Below are positions 19,510-31,585 of a DNA stretch of 64,000 bases, one piece after another. The DNA is from Pelodera strongyloides. Its lineage: Eukaryota > Nematoda > Chromadorea > Rhabditida > Rhabditidae. Position numbers and translations under genes: made by a program. Each line of letters opens with the position of its first letter. The stretch's first letter is position 1. Below the pieces are notes generated by a model. It had not been told where the DNA came from. It was given only the letters and a program-made list of their open reading frames with translations, and did no database searches. Location: positions 124,001-188,000 of the forward strand of contig JAANDG010000059.1 of NCBI GenBank assembly GCA_036852015.1, in the 5' to 3' direction.

Positions 19510-22266
19510 ATGAGCATGTTATGGATAATTTCTTTACTTCTATTATGTGGGCAAAGTCTAGCTGAAGATGAGGAGCGTGACGAGAAAGAAATGTTCAGGA
19601 ATGAACCGCTCTACAAATACCCGCCTAGTGGTTTGTACTCATTTTATATGTTCTGACTTTCTGACCAATATACCGTCCGCTGGTTGTCTCTTGGTTTACG
19701 CCAGATGGTCACGAAACAGAACCAGATGGTTTTTTACCGAAACCAAAACCTTCTGGCGACTAGTTCGTGACTGACCAATTGGTGACCAGTTTATGACGGC
19801 TTTAGATGCCACTAGGTCACCACATGGTCATAAATGGTCAAAAATTTACTGGCCACGAAAAAAAAAACAGTGTTTTTTTTTTAGATTTCCGATGCTTCCA
19901 GTTTGCTTTCGATCGGTTAGTCTTCGAAGAACACACGTACAGATCAATGAGATATATCGCTAACCCTTCACCCGGTAAACCACCTGAATGCGCTACCGAC
20001 GCCGCTGATGACTCTATTATATACTACCCGCGACTTACAGCTCTCGATCCAATGATGGCGAGTTTCAATCATTCAGGCAAAATAAAGCAAATGAAGGATC
20101 TGCGCTTAGAAAACGCGAGACGTCTTCGTATGCATATAAAACCACTTTCTCTGTTTAGCCATTCTATATTCACCACATATCTGAAGCTATCCCTCTCGTA
20201 CCAATCACGGAGGTCGTGGTTCCTGGAAGGAAGATACAACGTAGAAAAAAATATTGCATGGATATGCGGCTGGTTAATTTATTTGATATTTGCATAACAT
20301 TAATTGCGACCATGTCCATTTGTTTTATTTATGACGTGCGTTCTCACAAAAATGTTTTTTTTCCGGTCCAAAAAAAATTAAGCTGTGAAATTTGAGTCGG
20401 CATGAAAATGGAGGACCCTTTGGTGTGAACGTTGCAAATTCCTAAGTTTACTTACTAAACAGTTTTGCACAAAACAAATTCCGAACGTTTTGGTTCATTC
20501 TGACAATATTCTCAACATTTTTCTCAATACGGTGGAGAATAAGAATATTATATAAAAATATAAAAATATTGTTTATCTAGTGGGCCTGTCCCTTTAATTG
20601 TATCCGATGGTGCAGCTGATTTGAAGCAATTCAGAAATTTTTGACGAAATAATTTGTGTTTTGCTTATTTATGGAACCCAAATATAGGCGTCAATTTTTA
20701 GATTGGGTCTACTTTTATTGCTTATGTTGAGACTTTTCACAGTGAAAGGCAAACATGTCAGGTAAGAAATTATCAACATTACTACAAGTTAGTGCGCACA
20801 ATAGAACGCGAAATACGGCTGATGCGCGGCAAAAAAAGTTCGACCAGGTTTCGCCGCGCACTTCGCCCACTCTTCGCAAGGTTCTCGCGCGCAGGAACAG
20901 GCAAGATAGCTGCGCGGCGCTCGGCAAAGAAGAGGTTCAGTAATAACTTTGCTCGATTTATAAAGAATACTTGTTCAGGAATTAAAGGAGATCGCAATAG
21001 AGTGCTCCATTTTTCGAAGCCTATGGATCGATTGGGTCAGAAGTCTATATGAGAGATTCTGCTTGGATGAAGATGGATGTTACAATATTATGGAACTTTA
21101 CGACGAGGATATGCCCTATTGTGTGAAGTATATCGCAAGCAACCAATTTCAGGTTTACCATTTACAATCCTAGCCACACTTTTTGTCGCCACACCGACAA
21201 AAAAGTTAAAAGCAAAATATTTTGAAGGATTTAGCGGCTTCTGTTTTCTTTTAATGTTAGACGCTAGGGTTTTGTTACGATCGATGGGTGGTTTGGTGTA
21301 AGAGAAGTGTTAAACCCATACACTCGTTACATGTTGTTACGAGTGTATGGGTTTAGCATCTCTCTTCAACCACGCATCGAGCGTAACAGTTTATTATTTT
21401 AGGTCATTTAAGGGAAGAAAGAATGAAATACAAATTACATAGAATAAGTAACACCTGTCCCGATCGCCTGTACGACGCGTTGTGTGGATAAATAAAACAT
21501 ATTTCGCCGCCCTATTTTTAAGAATGCTTCCTTCGGATCTTGGCACCACAGTATTCTCAATTACTGCGAACTAACGGATATGGTTCCTGAGGCAAAAGAT
21601 GCTAATTATGACCGATTAATCCTGAACGAAGATGGAAAGACGGATGATGAAATGCTAACGATGTGTCAGTTCTTGAGGTATTTTTCAATATGCACGCTTA
21701 TATGTGTTAGTGTCTGATAGTGTCCAGCTACTGGGTTTCGGCTAATACACGCTCTTGTTATAACTTCCAAAAATACTACTTTTGTGTCCTTATCTCCTTT
21801 CAATAGTTCTCATTTGTGTTTCAAACGTTTACTCTGTTTTGTTGTGCGCATCTCCCTGATGTAATAAATTATTATTATATAGTTATGCCAAAAAAATGGT
21901 AATAAAACATACATCCAAAATATTTAATTGGTATGTAATATGTAGTAATTACAAAACTTACGTTTAGGTTCCGGCTTTTACCGGAAGAAGGAAAAGAAGA
22001 AGAAATACGTGAGATTACATTACGAGGCACAGTTGCAGATACAGATAAAGATGCAGAGGGAGAGAAAAACGGTGCAGCATGCTATTCACAACTGATTTAC
22101 CTTACTTTAGTAGTGTACGTTCACTTTACCAAGTAAGCACTGATGGGTAAAACATCTCGCAATCTTTCGCTGTCAATTATAAAGCGTAAACAGGCTTATT
22201 TATTACATCTTCATTATTTTCCATTTATATTTTTCTTGTGGAATCCTGCCAAAAAAGGTTCTATAA
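19510..22266 (+). CDS. Family copy 2: intact eight-exon cysteine-rich protein
   Basis: Exons: 19510-19630, 19885-20057, 20159-20272, 20702-20761, 20979-21152, 21523-21677, 21968-22114 and 22194-22266. They sum to 1017 nt (338 residues) and keep one frame. The start MSMLWIISLLLLCGQSLA looks like a signal peptide. Conserved points are DFRCFQF and FYPRLTALDPMM-type (here YYPRLTALDPMM) in exon 2, YCMDMRL in exon 3, HSERQTCQ in exon 4, CLDEDGCYNIM and MPYCVKYIA in exon 5, SFGSWHHSILNYC in exon 6 and LLPEEGKEEEIREITL in exon 7. Intron 2 uses a GC donor (gcgagt). Where several siblings read TAA or a GTAAGT donor after exon 7, this copy has GTGTACGT: the stop is lost but the donor is kept, which supports the extra exon. 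The exon 8 boundary is less certain; it gives a hydrophobic tail (LIYYIFIIFHLYFS). The function is unknown. Confidence 0.75.
20440..20598. repeat. Right half of a TTAA-type MITE
   Basis: It ends GTGGGCCTGTCCCTTTAA, the inverted form of the terminus at 201. It lies in intron 3 of copy 2. Confidence 0.5.
21264..21382. repeat. Hairpin in intron 5 of copy 2
   Basis: Two arms of about 55 bp pair, including AAACCCATACACTCGTTACA and its complement, with a very short loop near 21335. It is a small foldback element with no coding frame. Confidence 0.7.
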
Positions 22267-22649
22267 GGTGTGGCACACTGATTAAAATTTTACTCGTTGT
22301 CAGTTATTAGTGATGTTCATTTAATACTTAATAAAATTAAGTTTGCAAGATTGAAGAACAAATTGAATAAAATATATGTTGCTCACTGTTGGACGCTTTT
22401 GTGTTATCGTAGCACATAACTGACATAACAATAAGATCATCCACTGCCAGTCATAGAAAAGCATTCTTTACTATGGCAGGCACATACCGAATACCGAGAT
22501 TTTTTGGACAATTCGATAGATTTTTCACTCAAATACCAACGATATTCCTAAGGACCCTAAGGTCACCCCCACACCGTAATAAAGGTCGAAAACACCGTTA
22601 TGTGCGGTGGGGGTCGCTATATTTGTTCTATGTACACGTTCACAGAAAT

Positions 22650-22765
22650 GTATAGAAATATTCTGTATTCCTAAAAATATACTGTAGCTATAGAAATATA
22701 CTGTATTCCTAGAAATATGCTGTATGCTATAGAAATATACTGTATTCCTCCCCCTCGATATATTT
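22650..22765. repeat. Short tandem repeat upstream of copy 3
   Basis: Four to five copies of a unit near TAGAAATATACTGTATTCCT are arranged head to tail with small changes. Confidence 0.65.
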
Positions 22766-22859
22766 GTTCTATGTTGTACACGTTCACCGAAATGTATATT
22801 GATTACATACATTTCTACGGGTAATATGATTGTAGCGTTTCTAGCAAGCTAATTTATCA

Positions 22860-22890
22860 TTTGCATTGAATATTATGAAATTTGCGTTAA
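22860..22890 (+). promoter_or_regulatory. Conserved upstream motif of copy 3
   Basis: TTTGCATTGAATATTATG then AAATTTGCGTTAACATTATT, 45-75 bp before the start at 22933, matches copies 2, 6 and 9. Confidence 0.5.
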
Positions 22891-22932
22891 CATTATTTCG
22901 CTTTCTTTCCTTTGTTTTGTTTGCCGCCCAAA

Positions 22933-25900
22933 ATGAGTATGTTATGGATTTTTGTGGTATTTCTATTGTTATCCCCGAGTGTAGCTAAAGAAGAAGAAGC
23001 TGATGCGCAAGAAATGTTCAATAACGAGGAGCTGTACGAATTTCCGCCTATTGGTAGGAATCATTTACTTCCGCAAACATTAAACCTAAAAGTATTTGGC
23101 TTTCAAATTATCTGGCCCTGTTACTAAAATTGGGTACCATTTTTAACCTTACTAGGACAAACATTACGCCTAATTGGGTGTCCCTTGGCGTATTTGGCGT
23201 ATCTGTTTTTTAGCCTGACCCAACGAGTCGTCAATGCGATAAGCATTTTTTTAGACTTCCGCTGTTTGCAGTTTTCACTCGGTCGGTTCATCTTCAACAA
23301 AGATACATACAATTCAATGTATTATACCACTGACCCCACACCTGACATACCAACTGGATGCCTTATTGAAGCTGGCAAAAAAGGCAATAAAAATATTGTA
23401 TTCTACCCGCGACTTACTGCTCTTGATCCAATGATGGTGAGTTTCACATTATCCAACATTGTTCTAACTAACATTTTCTTGTCCAGTAATTTATTATTCA
23501 CGGCAAATAGTATCGTGGTGCTTTCGCGGACTGTATTGCTCGTTTAGAAAATTTGGATTGTTATAGTATTCCTTCTTTCTCTCCCTATCTCGTACTAGGT
23601 TCGTTTACTATTTGTAATATATGTGACCGTATTAAGGTAAATTGTATCCAAGGTGAGGTTATACGCATTCATAGATGTACTTCCCAGATTACTTCATTCA
23701 AGCTCAAAATCTATTATTTCATTATCAAACTGCTCTCCAACAAATATCCACAAGACGTTGAATTCAAAACTATCAAAAAATCCTTTAATAAGTACCTTAT
23801 TATTAATCTTAAATACAATACCTCTATTAAAAGTCTTAACATATGGGTCGACCGCCTTTAATTTTTGCACTCCAATCGTTTTGACCTATTGTGCAATAAT
23901 GCGCACATGTTACCGTACCCGTCGCACACACGCGCCATTTGAAATTTGGCGAAACTCATTTATCGCGCACTTTTTTCCCCTCTTTAGCTCGACACCTTCG
24001 TTCGTCTTTTGAGTCTTTTCTATCTATATTAATACTATATATTCTCTGTTACTGTACCTGTACCCTACAACACAAGCTAAGGTAAGTCTAGTTACTCATT
24101 ATTTGCTTCTTTGTGGCCCCTTTCAGGTATCTCGCCAAGCGTCACAAAGGTCACTTTTTGATTGCCTTTTCATTTACTTATGTATATTTATATATTACAT
24201 CCATTATGTGGTCACTAATATGGTTGCTTCTTTTTCCTTACTCTCATTCCACCCTCATTTCCATACACTCTCGTATCATTTATAATCCCGTAATCATCGC
24301 ACTGATGAGACGCAACCCGGGTAAAACCCTCGTATGCGATAGGGTCGAAACGGGGTCCATATTCGTATGGTCATTGCTTACTACTTCATTTCTACATTGC
24401 ACTTTCAACATTACTTCGTAATTCATTATCTATTGGAAAGGATGGAGAAATAAATTTATCCGCACATACGAGCTATTATTCGACGTTGGGAGCATGTTAA
24501 TCGTAGATTAAAGATTAAAGTTTCTTAAAAACGTTCGCGAGCAAAACATGACCTTCTTTACAATTAGACATTCTACATTCACCAAATATATGAAGGGATG
24601 CCGCTCATACCAATAACCGAGGTCGCTCTTTTTGGAACAAAGGCAGAGAAAAGGAAACAATACTGCATGGATCTGCGACTGGTTAGTTCGTCTTCGGATA
24701 ACATTATTATGTAACACGTTAAAATGTGTCCATCAGTATGAAGAAGATATTATGTACAGTGCTCTCATAAGTTTAATCCCACCCCCAAATTTGGCTTTAA
24801 GGTACTTAGTTAACGTTTTTGGTAAAAACAAATCATACTAGCAAATCGGGTATGGCGAAAAACCCTAGAATAATAAAAATTAGAAAAAAATATGGTTTTA
24901 TAATAATCTTACGGTATTAAAGGGACAGGCCCATCAAAGTAAACCTATATTTACGATTTCGTCTTAATTTTTATTAAAACTGTTTATTACAATATATGCA
25001 ACCCAAATTTTATCGACATTCACACCGGGGAACTTTTTCCGACGAGCGCATCCACAAATGTATACCGTTGCCTGGCCCTTCCTCTCGTTGTCTATCTGCT
25101 CTGGTTGTCTGCTCTCTCGGTTTTTTTCTCTGGCACCTCTTTATTGAGCATAATCTCTCATGCGTAATTTTGTAACTGGGTTATAACATACGAGAAGTCA
25201 AAGAATTATTAGGACTAAATTGATGCAAATACGGTACCCTTATGAGTTGGGCTCGTCGTAAAAAAATTCCCCGGGGTGAATGTGGATAAAAATTAGTGTG
25301 TATATATTGTAATAAACGCTGCTCATAAAAAATAACATGAAATCGTAAATATATGTTTATTTTGATGGGCCTGTCCCTTTAAAACCGAAAAACGACTGTC
25401 TCATAAGTTTAAAGCGAATGTCAAGCCTGATTCACAGATATTCTATAACACGCTGTCACAGCTACCGTAGTTTACACAATTTCTCTCGCGCTCTCCTCTT
25501 TTTCTTTGCTGACTTAAACAAATTTCTCTCGCGCCCTCCTCTTTTTCTTTGCTGTCTAACAGCAAACGGTCCTGCGGCAGAGAATAGTTCTGATTTTGTC
25601 CACACGACTCGAATCCCATATTGAAGGAGTTTTTTGGAGGGGTTTGAAATTGTTTTTCTTCTTATATGAAAGTTTTTGTTTATTTTTATTTTCACTTTCC
25701 TTACCTTCAAAACATAAGCTTTCTTTTTAGCCCAACATGAAAAACCGGCTTGACATTCCCTTTAAACCCATGTATAAAAAATCAATTTGTTGATAGAAAG
25801 AAACAATATCCATGCATTACTAATTAGTTAATGACCTGAGGGACCCATATTAATCATTACCAGGTTCAAAATTCTGTCTGGCCATGAATCGTGGGACCCA

Positions 25901-28900
25901 CTTTTCACGCTAAATCATGATTTTTGCAGAACTTTGCACATCTCCGCAAGCCATAAGACACAACATTATAAAAAGCCATTAACATTATCTTAAAAAACTT
26001 TTTATGGCGAACATTTATGTAAAAAAATTGTCTCTGTAGGAAGTCCCTACCGCGGTCGCCATGTTCCAACTCTGATAGAGTTGAAGCTTTGACACAGACT
26101 TCGCCGAATGTATTTATTGAAGAGTATTACGGACAATACAAAGGCTTAATGGCTTAATCCACAAGCCAGAGGGATACTGGGGGCTCCACAGCTCTTTACC
26201 AGTCCAAATCCCTAGTGTCAGCTCCAGTGACACAAAAGCGGTCCACACCGCGGAGTCCAACTCTTCGGCCACCACTGGCCCGGCGAAGTAGCAGTTGTAG
26301 GGTCTGCTAACCCTTGAGTGAAGTGAAGATGTGTATCAAAGTACGATATAAGATCGCATGATGTTGCTCTAACCAATGGGTTTATATTTATGAAGCAACA
26401 GTCTAATTAGATAATCTCAATGTCATTGTGTCTGTCTATAGACAGCAAAGAATTGGGGATTTCGAGCTCCTTTCTATATACGTTTCACAGTAATTATACG
26501 GTTGTAACGAATAGTTGCAACAGTCATTAGAAAACTTTGCATTCTGTTTAGATTAAATAAACGCAATCTGGAGACGAAAATAAGCACCTGTGGGGGTGGT
26601 TCAAGTCTTCATAACTTCCTTCACAGTAAACCTACAAAGACAATTTTTTTACATAAATGTTCGCCATAGAAAGTTCTTGAAGACAATGTTAATGGCTTTT
26701 TATAATGTTGTGTCTTATGGCTTGCGGAGATGTGCAAAGTTCTGCAAAAATCATGATTTAGCGTGAAAAGTGGGTCCCACGATTTATGGCTAGACAGAAT
26801 TTTGAACCTGGTAATGATTAATATGGGTCCCTCAGGTCATTAACTAATTAGTAATGCATGGATACTGTTTCTTTCTATCAACATATTGATTTTTTATACA
26901 TTGGGTTCGGGATGGACGTTTTGGAAACGTTCTAATGCTTGGAGAAAACAAAAATATGAATTAGCATGCAAGCCATGCTAATTTGTACTTTTCCATGCTA
27001 ATTCATACGGTATTTTTTGTTTTCTCCAGGCATTAGAACAGAAAAAAGAAAAGGCAAGGAAAAAAGTTTCCTTTCGGAAAATGAATCCCGAACGCGCTAA
27101 ACTTCAATTTTAGATAGGATCTACTTTCACTGGTTATTTTGAGACATTCCACAGTGACAAAGAAACGTGTCGGGTGAGAAATGACAAATATTAGTACGTT
27201 AGAATGCTTCTGATCCAAATTAGGATAAAAAAACCCATACTTTAAAAAATTGCTTCATTTCTTCTGCCCTTTTATGGTATGGCTACATTCTTTGGCACGT
27301 ATATAATCAGTGTGAGCAGATGACCAATGACTTGTCTGGATGGTCTTCCATTCAAAGGGACGGGCCCATCAAAATATACCTATATTTAACATTTGTTCAT
27401 TGTTTTTATAAAGGGTGATTATTATAATTATAATAATACATATATGCACTGCTAAATTTCAGCCAGATGAATCCCGCTGAAATTTTTCGGTGTCGATAAT
27501 CGGAGAACTATACCCTATAACGTAGACGAATAACACTTGCACTCTTATTTTCTTTTCACGTGTCCCGGGAAAATATGGTTATACAGACAGATAGTCTCCC
27601 GGGTACCAATCAGAGCGAGGTATCCTCGGGAGACACGGTAAGTGTGTGAATTAGTGTGTAGGAGATGGTAGCGTGCTTGGAGTTTGTACTTGTACTGTGG
27701 TAGTGTGATAGTGTGTACAATGTACAATGTATTGTGTTCAGTGGCAGAATGCTTAAACGAGAACAACAAACAAGACTTTACCAAGGCAGATACAAAGAAA
27801 ATAAGGGTGCAATTGTTGTTTGTACGGTATGATCTCCGATTATCGACACCAAATTTAAGTTGGATAAATCTGGCCGAAGTTCGTTAGCGTATATATTGTA
27901 GTAATCACCCTTTACAAAAACTATGAGCAAATGCTAAATATAGGTTTATTTATTTTGATGGGCCGTCCCGTTAAAGTGAATACACACTCATACACCTACA
28001 CCCACACCCACACCCATACACGCACACCCACACCCACACACGCATGCACACACACACACTCACACATACACATACACACATCTTATTATTATATAAAGGA
28101 GAAGAGTTTGTCACGGGTTTGTTTTTATGTGCACAACGAAATCCCTTCATAAAGAAAATTCTTCGATCGAAAGAGTATACAAAACCTTTGTCGCTGGCGA
28201 GATTCGAACCCACAGCAGCACACAACCTCTCGATTCACAGTCCAACGCTCTACCGGTTGAGCTATGCTAGCTTATCATATGATATGGGTAGCAATATGCT
28301 CTACATAAGCACCGTCAATGGCAAATTTGCATGGTAGCATTAGTCGAGTGGAGATCCAAACTGATTATTATACGTTTCCACAATCAGAGACGTGTGAATG
28401 TAAGTGGCATGGAAGAGAAAGAGACGAGAGTTAACTTTTTACATTGTAGCAATTCTATTTTTAAATAGGGAAACAATCGGCCGAAGGCCGATTCTTCCAG
28501 TCGGAGAAGAGCCCGTAGGGCTCTTCGAACGGCTGGTACATACATACACACGCACACACATGCACACACACATACACACACGCACATGCACACACACGCA
28601 CACACACACATGATAATTAAACCAACTAAATGCCAGCTGAACGTTACATCGTTACAATTTATGGTGTATGCTTTGTTCAGAAACTAAAGGAGATCGTAAC
28701 AGAGTGTTCGAACTTCCGAGAAATGTGGGCATTTTGGGTGAAAAACATTTATGAGAAACTTTGTTTGGACGAAGATGGATGTTACAATATTATGGAACTT
28801 TATGACGAAGACATTCCATATTGTGTGAAGCATATTGCAAACAGCCAATTCAAGGTCGGCCGTTAGAAGAGTGGAATACCTTATATGTGTACGACTTGTA

Positions 28901-29457
28901 CCATACATATTATCGGAACAAACAAAGAAAAAGACATGTTGATTCTTTGCAGAATTCGTCCTTTGGATCATGGCATCACAGTATTCTCAATTACTGCGAA
29001 CTGACGGATATGGTTCCACAAGCAAAGGATGATAATTATGATCGATTAATCCTGAGCGAAGATGGGAAAACGGAAGATGAATTACTGGCGATGTGCCAGT
29101 TCTTAAGGTTGTCTTAACAATGTTTTGTAAACGTAGGATCCTTCACTTTCTGTAAAGTATCCAGATTAACAAGTGTTTCAGGTTCCGTCTTCTACCTGAA
29201 GAGGGAAAAGAAGAAGAGATACGAGAGATAACACTAACAATAAGAGGCAAAGATAAAGACAGAGATAGAAACAATCACAAAGAGAGCTCGGCGTTCTATC
29301 CAAATAATCCATATGTTTTTTATATCTTTACAACAATGTAAGTGCCCTTTATAAATTATAGACGGCGATGGGAAACCTACGGGAGATGTGTCTAGTTATC
29401 TGATGTAAGTGGCATATTGCTCCTTTTTTTTCTTTCAGCATGATCCTTGCAATATAA
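22933..29457 (+). CDS. Family copy 3: intact eight-exon cysteine-rich protein
   Basis: Exons: 22933-23053, 23255-23436, 24568-24681, 27114-27173, 28681-28854, 28953-29107, 29182-29337 and 29439-29457. The total is 981 nt (326 residues) in one frame. The leader is MSMLWIFVVFLLLSPSVA, followed by an acidic stretch. Exon 2 has SMYYTTDPTPDIP and FYPRLTALDPMM with a GT donor. Exon 3 has KRKQYCMDLRL, exon 4 ETFHSDKETCR, exon 5 CLDEDGCYNIMELYDED, exon 6 SFGSWHHSILNYCELTDMVP, exon 7 LLPEEGKEEEIREITL and then a Lys/Asp/Arg-rich stretch. Exon 8 gives a hydrophobic end, IFTTIMILAI. AATAAA follows near 29600. Introns 3 and 4 carry several mobile elements, but every splice site is intact. It is best taken as secreted or membrane-tethered; the family is unknown. 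Confidence 0.85.
24917..25382. mobile_element. TTAA-flanked MITE in intron 3 of copy 3
   Basis: TTAA lies at 24917-24920 and 25379-25382. Between them, AGGGACAGGCCCATC and GATGGGCCTGTCCCT are perfect inverted ends, and the arms pair for about 130 bp (for example CCCGGGG-type blocks near 25030 and 25270). TTAA target choice is typical of piggyBac-like transposons. No transposase is encoded. Confidence 0.85.
25435..25562. repeat. Imperfect tandem duplication
   Basis: TTTCTCTCGCGCTCTCCTCT plus TTTTCTTTGCTG occurs twice in direct order, about 45 bp apart. Confidence 0.6.
25765..26906. mobile_element. Foldback element with ~270-bp inverted repeats
   Basis: The left arm (25765-26036) and right arm (26637-26906) are inverted copies over about 270 bp with few differences. 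Matching blocks include GACCTGAGGGACCCATATTA, GTGGGACCCACTTTTCACGC and GCAAGCCATAAGACACAACA. The 600-bp centre has no long frame. It lies in intron 3 of copy 3 and resembles a non-autonomous DNA transposon. Confidence 0.85.
26906..27098. mobile_element. Small palindromic element
   Basis: The outer ends TTCGGGATGGACG and GAATCCCGAACGCGC pair, and the inner part (GAGAAAACAAAAAATATGAATTAGCATG-type, near 26940) pairs with the stretch ending TTTTGTTTTCTCC near 27028. It belongs to the same terminal family as 1711-1872. It abuts the foldback element and lies 15 bp before exon 4 of copy 3. Confidence 0.65.
27358..27976. mobile_element. TTAA-type MITE with a second MITE nested inside
   Basis: The outer ends AAAGGGACGGGCCCATCAAA and TTTTGATGGGCCGTCCC pair and match the 24917 element; TTAA is on the right, with TTCA on the left. 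Inside, AAAGGGTGATTATT near 27409 and AATCACCCTTT near 27912 are a second inverted pair whose arms include TGTCGATAATCGGAGA and its complement. Confidence 0.75.
27980..28078. repeat. CA-rich microsatellite
   Basis: The stretch consists of CACACC, CACAC and CATACA repeats. Confidence 0.8.
28079..28540 (-). mobile_element. tRNA-derived SINE
   Basis: On the minus strand, 28271-28191 has a Pol III A box (TAGCTCAACCGGTAGAGCG) and a B box (GGTTCGAATCTC) in tRNA spacing. Upstream is a block with GGAGAAGAGCCCGTAGGGCT, which can form a hairpin, and downstream is the tail AAACTCTTCTCCTTTATATA. Copies with the same parts are at 42475-42880 and 53205-53608. The acceptor stem does not pair, so this is not a working tRNA gene. 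It lies in intron 4 of copy 3. Confidence 0.8.
28540..28612. repeat. CA-rich microsatellite
   Basis: ACACAC, ATGCACAC and ACGCACAC repeats lie directly beside the SINE head, 70 bp before exon 5 of copy 3. Confidence 0.8.
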
Positions 29458-29592
29458 CCGAGCAATCCAGGAGGCTCAAGATGGAAACTTCAACTAATTA
29501 TAAAGAATACTACTGTTCAAGAATTAAGATTCATCTGTCGATAGTTTATTGTTTTCAACACTACATGAACAAGAAACTCTTAAGATTCAAGG

Positions 29593-29612
29593 CAGAATTA
29601 AATTAAATAAAA
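29593..29612 (+). terminator. Polyadenylation signal of copy 3
   Basis: AATTAAATAAAACATTTT follows the exon 8 stop by about 140 bp. Other copies carry doubled signals of the form AGAATAAAATT(C/G)AATAAAA near 18730, 37050, 40050 and 45270. Confidence 0.6.
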
Positions 29613-30463
29613 CATTTTCTTTCCTATGTGTGTTGTTTTTACGTGCTAAAAATGTTTGTCAATATATTCTTCATGTAATAACATGGGCTTGCCCAGTCTC
29701 ATATTATTATTAATTGGATAATAATGTATATTGAATGATAATTTATCCGTGATCACAATTTTCAAACAAAGAATCAAACACAAAAATGAAAACACAACAC
29801 GAAGCTGTGACCGTTGTTCCTCGTGTTTTGATGTAAACATGAAGGAAAACGAGCCGAGCCAATATGTGACTATAAACTAATTGTGAAATAGAAAGATAAT
29901 ATAATGATAATTATTATCACATATTGTCTCGTGTGCCTTACACTCACACTTACCTTCAAAAAGGGTCTACGGGCTTCAGATTTTATTCACAACCACATAT
30001 CCAGAAAGTTTCCTGTTGCTTTGTGGAAGTGGGAGAGAAATAACGGCATGTTCGTAAAATGCATGTCAAATAACCAGTTGTCCACGATGCTTTTCAAAAA
30101 CCAGCCGGTATTTCGCTTTAAACGTGGGGCATTGTGTAGAATTTTTCAAACTTTATCCGTAGTCCATACAAGTCACTTTCATCTAGAAACCTAATTTTCG
30201 TTGGGTTTTTTTCGTTGGTAAAAGGTCTTTTAACCTTTCTAATACCACCAAACTGCATTAAAAAGACTGTATGTTGTGCAACTGTAAATTTCTTACTTAT
30301 ATATTGGGTATCTTTTAAGTTAGAGATACAGGATACACTGGAAGAGAGGTGTGAATCAGAAAACGTTTGTTAGTCTTGTTGCTCGCAAATGAGAGATGGC
30401 TAAATACCACCAGCACAAAACAAAAATAAAGAAAGTAATATTTTTTATTGAAGGTAAAAGAAG
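29613..30463. other. Intergenic, no gene recognised
   Basis: Short frames only. A TTTCGCTTTAAA motif near 30110 matches the ends of the AGCGAAAT-type MITEs at 44200 and 59830. Confidence 0.4.
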
Positions 30464-30811
30464 TGTAACGTATGCTATTGGGCATACGTATATTTGTGTA
30501 AACAAGATTTAGAATTGTCTGTTTCGAAAGTATTTCTAAAGTAATTAGCATACGAAAAGTGTAATATACAGATGCGAGTCGAGCATAGTATCAGAGTCAC
30601 CCAAGACAAGTGCGACTACACTAGGACCTGCTGCCAAGCCTGCTGAGGACTCGACTCGACTACTGCTGTGCTGTGGATCTACTCTGGGGATCTACAGAAG
30701 TACACGTGCCCGTACTCCACCGTCTACATCGTCGTGTATTAATTGTGTTTAGAGTTTACGAATAAACTTTTCGTATATCTCGTGTGCAACGCATCGCAAC
30801 GGGATATAACA
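30464..30811 (+). mobile_element. Solo LTR
   Basis: It starts TGTAACGTATGC and ends GGGATATAACA, giving TG...CA over 348 bp. AGAAG lies on both sides (30459-30463 and 30812-30816). A late GAATAAAC motif near 30757 could be its polyadenylation signal. No internal region is present. Confidence 0.7.
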
Positions 30812-30878
30812 AGAAGAAAGAAACTTTATAAATGCTTCATTTTAAGCAGATCAATAATAAAAGTTTGTGGACATCTTA

Positions 30879-31585
30879 TAATAATAATAATTTATTACAC
30901 CACAAAGGTGCGCACAAACATACATAATTAAGACAATAAATACAGTGAAGACAGAAAAACGGTGATAAGGGACATAAGGTACATGTGTAAAGGTAAGCGG
31001 AAATGCTGGGGCATCGAACAAAGGTAGTTAGCCGAGCACTGTAAACCCGGCAGCTGGACACTATCGTCACTAACACACATAAGCGTACACAGACCCAGGG
31101 TTACGTCAGTGGCTAAATTCACCGAACGACCTAGGCGCAATACTTGCATTTATAACTGTGACACGTGTGAAAGTGAATTGACTGTGTGATCCAATTTGCT
31201 ACACAATGGGTTTAACTGGCATAGGCATTTCAGTGGAAGTGTGTTCGCCCAGAAGCAATCCATAAGACACACATAAATTGTTCGGGTAAATCGAATAGGT
31301 GTATAAACAAGCCAAGTGGAATAGTCATGGTTAATATGCCAGATAATTTCAACGGGGAATATTAAGGTCCAAGAGAGTTCTTATATCAAGTTTTTCCAAG
31401 CGAGCTTTGAATGTGTCCACAGAAGGAGCTCCAAAAATATCTGGTGGCAACTTCCGCGACCATTTAGTCACTCTGTGAAAGAACGAGTGCAACAGAGCAT
31501 TTGATCGTGTGAACGGAGTTGTAAGCTGAAAATAACGATTCCGGCCGAACCCGGGCCTCCAAACAATATATTTGCTTGGACGCAA
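30879..31585 (-). mobile_element. 5'-truncated LINE insertion
   Basis: On the minus strand, 31585-31349 encodes about 78 residues matching the C-terminal end of LINE reverse transcriptase proteins (FFHRVTKWSRKLPPDIFGAP, then DTFKARLEKLD and a stop). A 3' flank ends in a (TTA)n run at 30879. Flanking 155-bp direct repeats (30724-30878 and 31586-31740) mark the insertion. Confidence 0.75.
31349..31585 (-). pseudogene. LINE reverse transcriptase C-terminal remnant
   Basis: The 78-codon frame carries the RVTKWSRKLPPDIF block common near the end of jockey/CR1-type LINE ORF2 proteins and ends LDLNIPR. All catalytic parts are missing. Confidence 0.7.

Noticed and set aside
19960..20180. Reading exon 3 in the frame of the long open frames (SIFT.YLK-like in several copies)
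   Set aside because: A second frame of exon 3 is open in some copies, but only TFYIH...QYCMDLRL joins exons 2 and 4 in phase 0 and keeps the cysteine in nearly all copies.
27971..28613. Cysteine/valine-rich or histidine/threonine-rich small proteins
   Set aside because: They are translations of the CA-repeat microsatellites on either strand.
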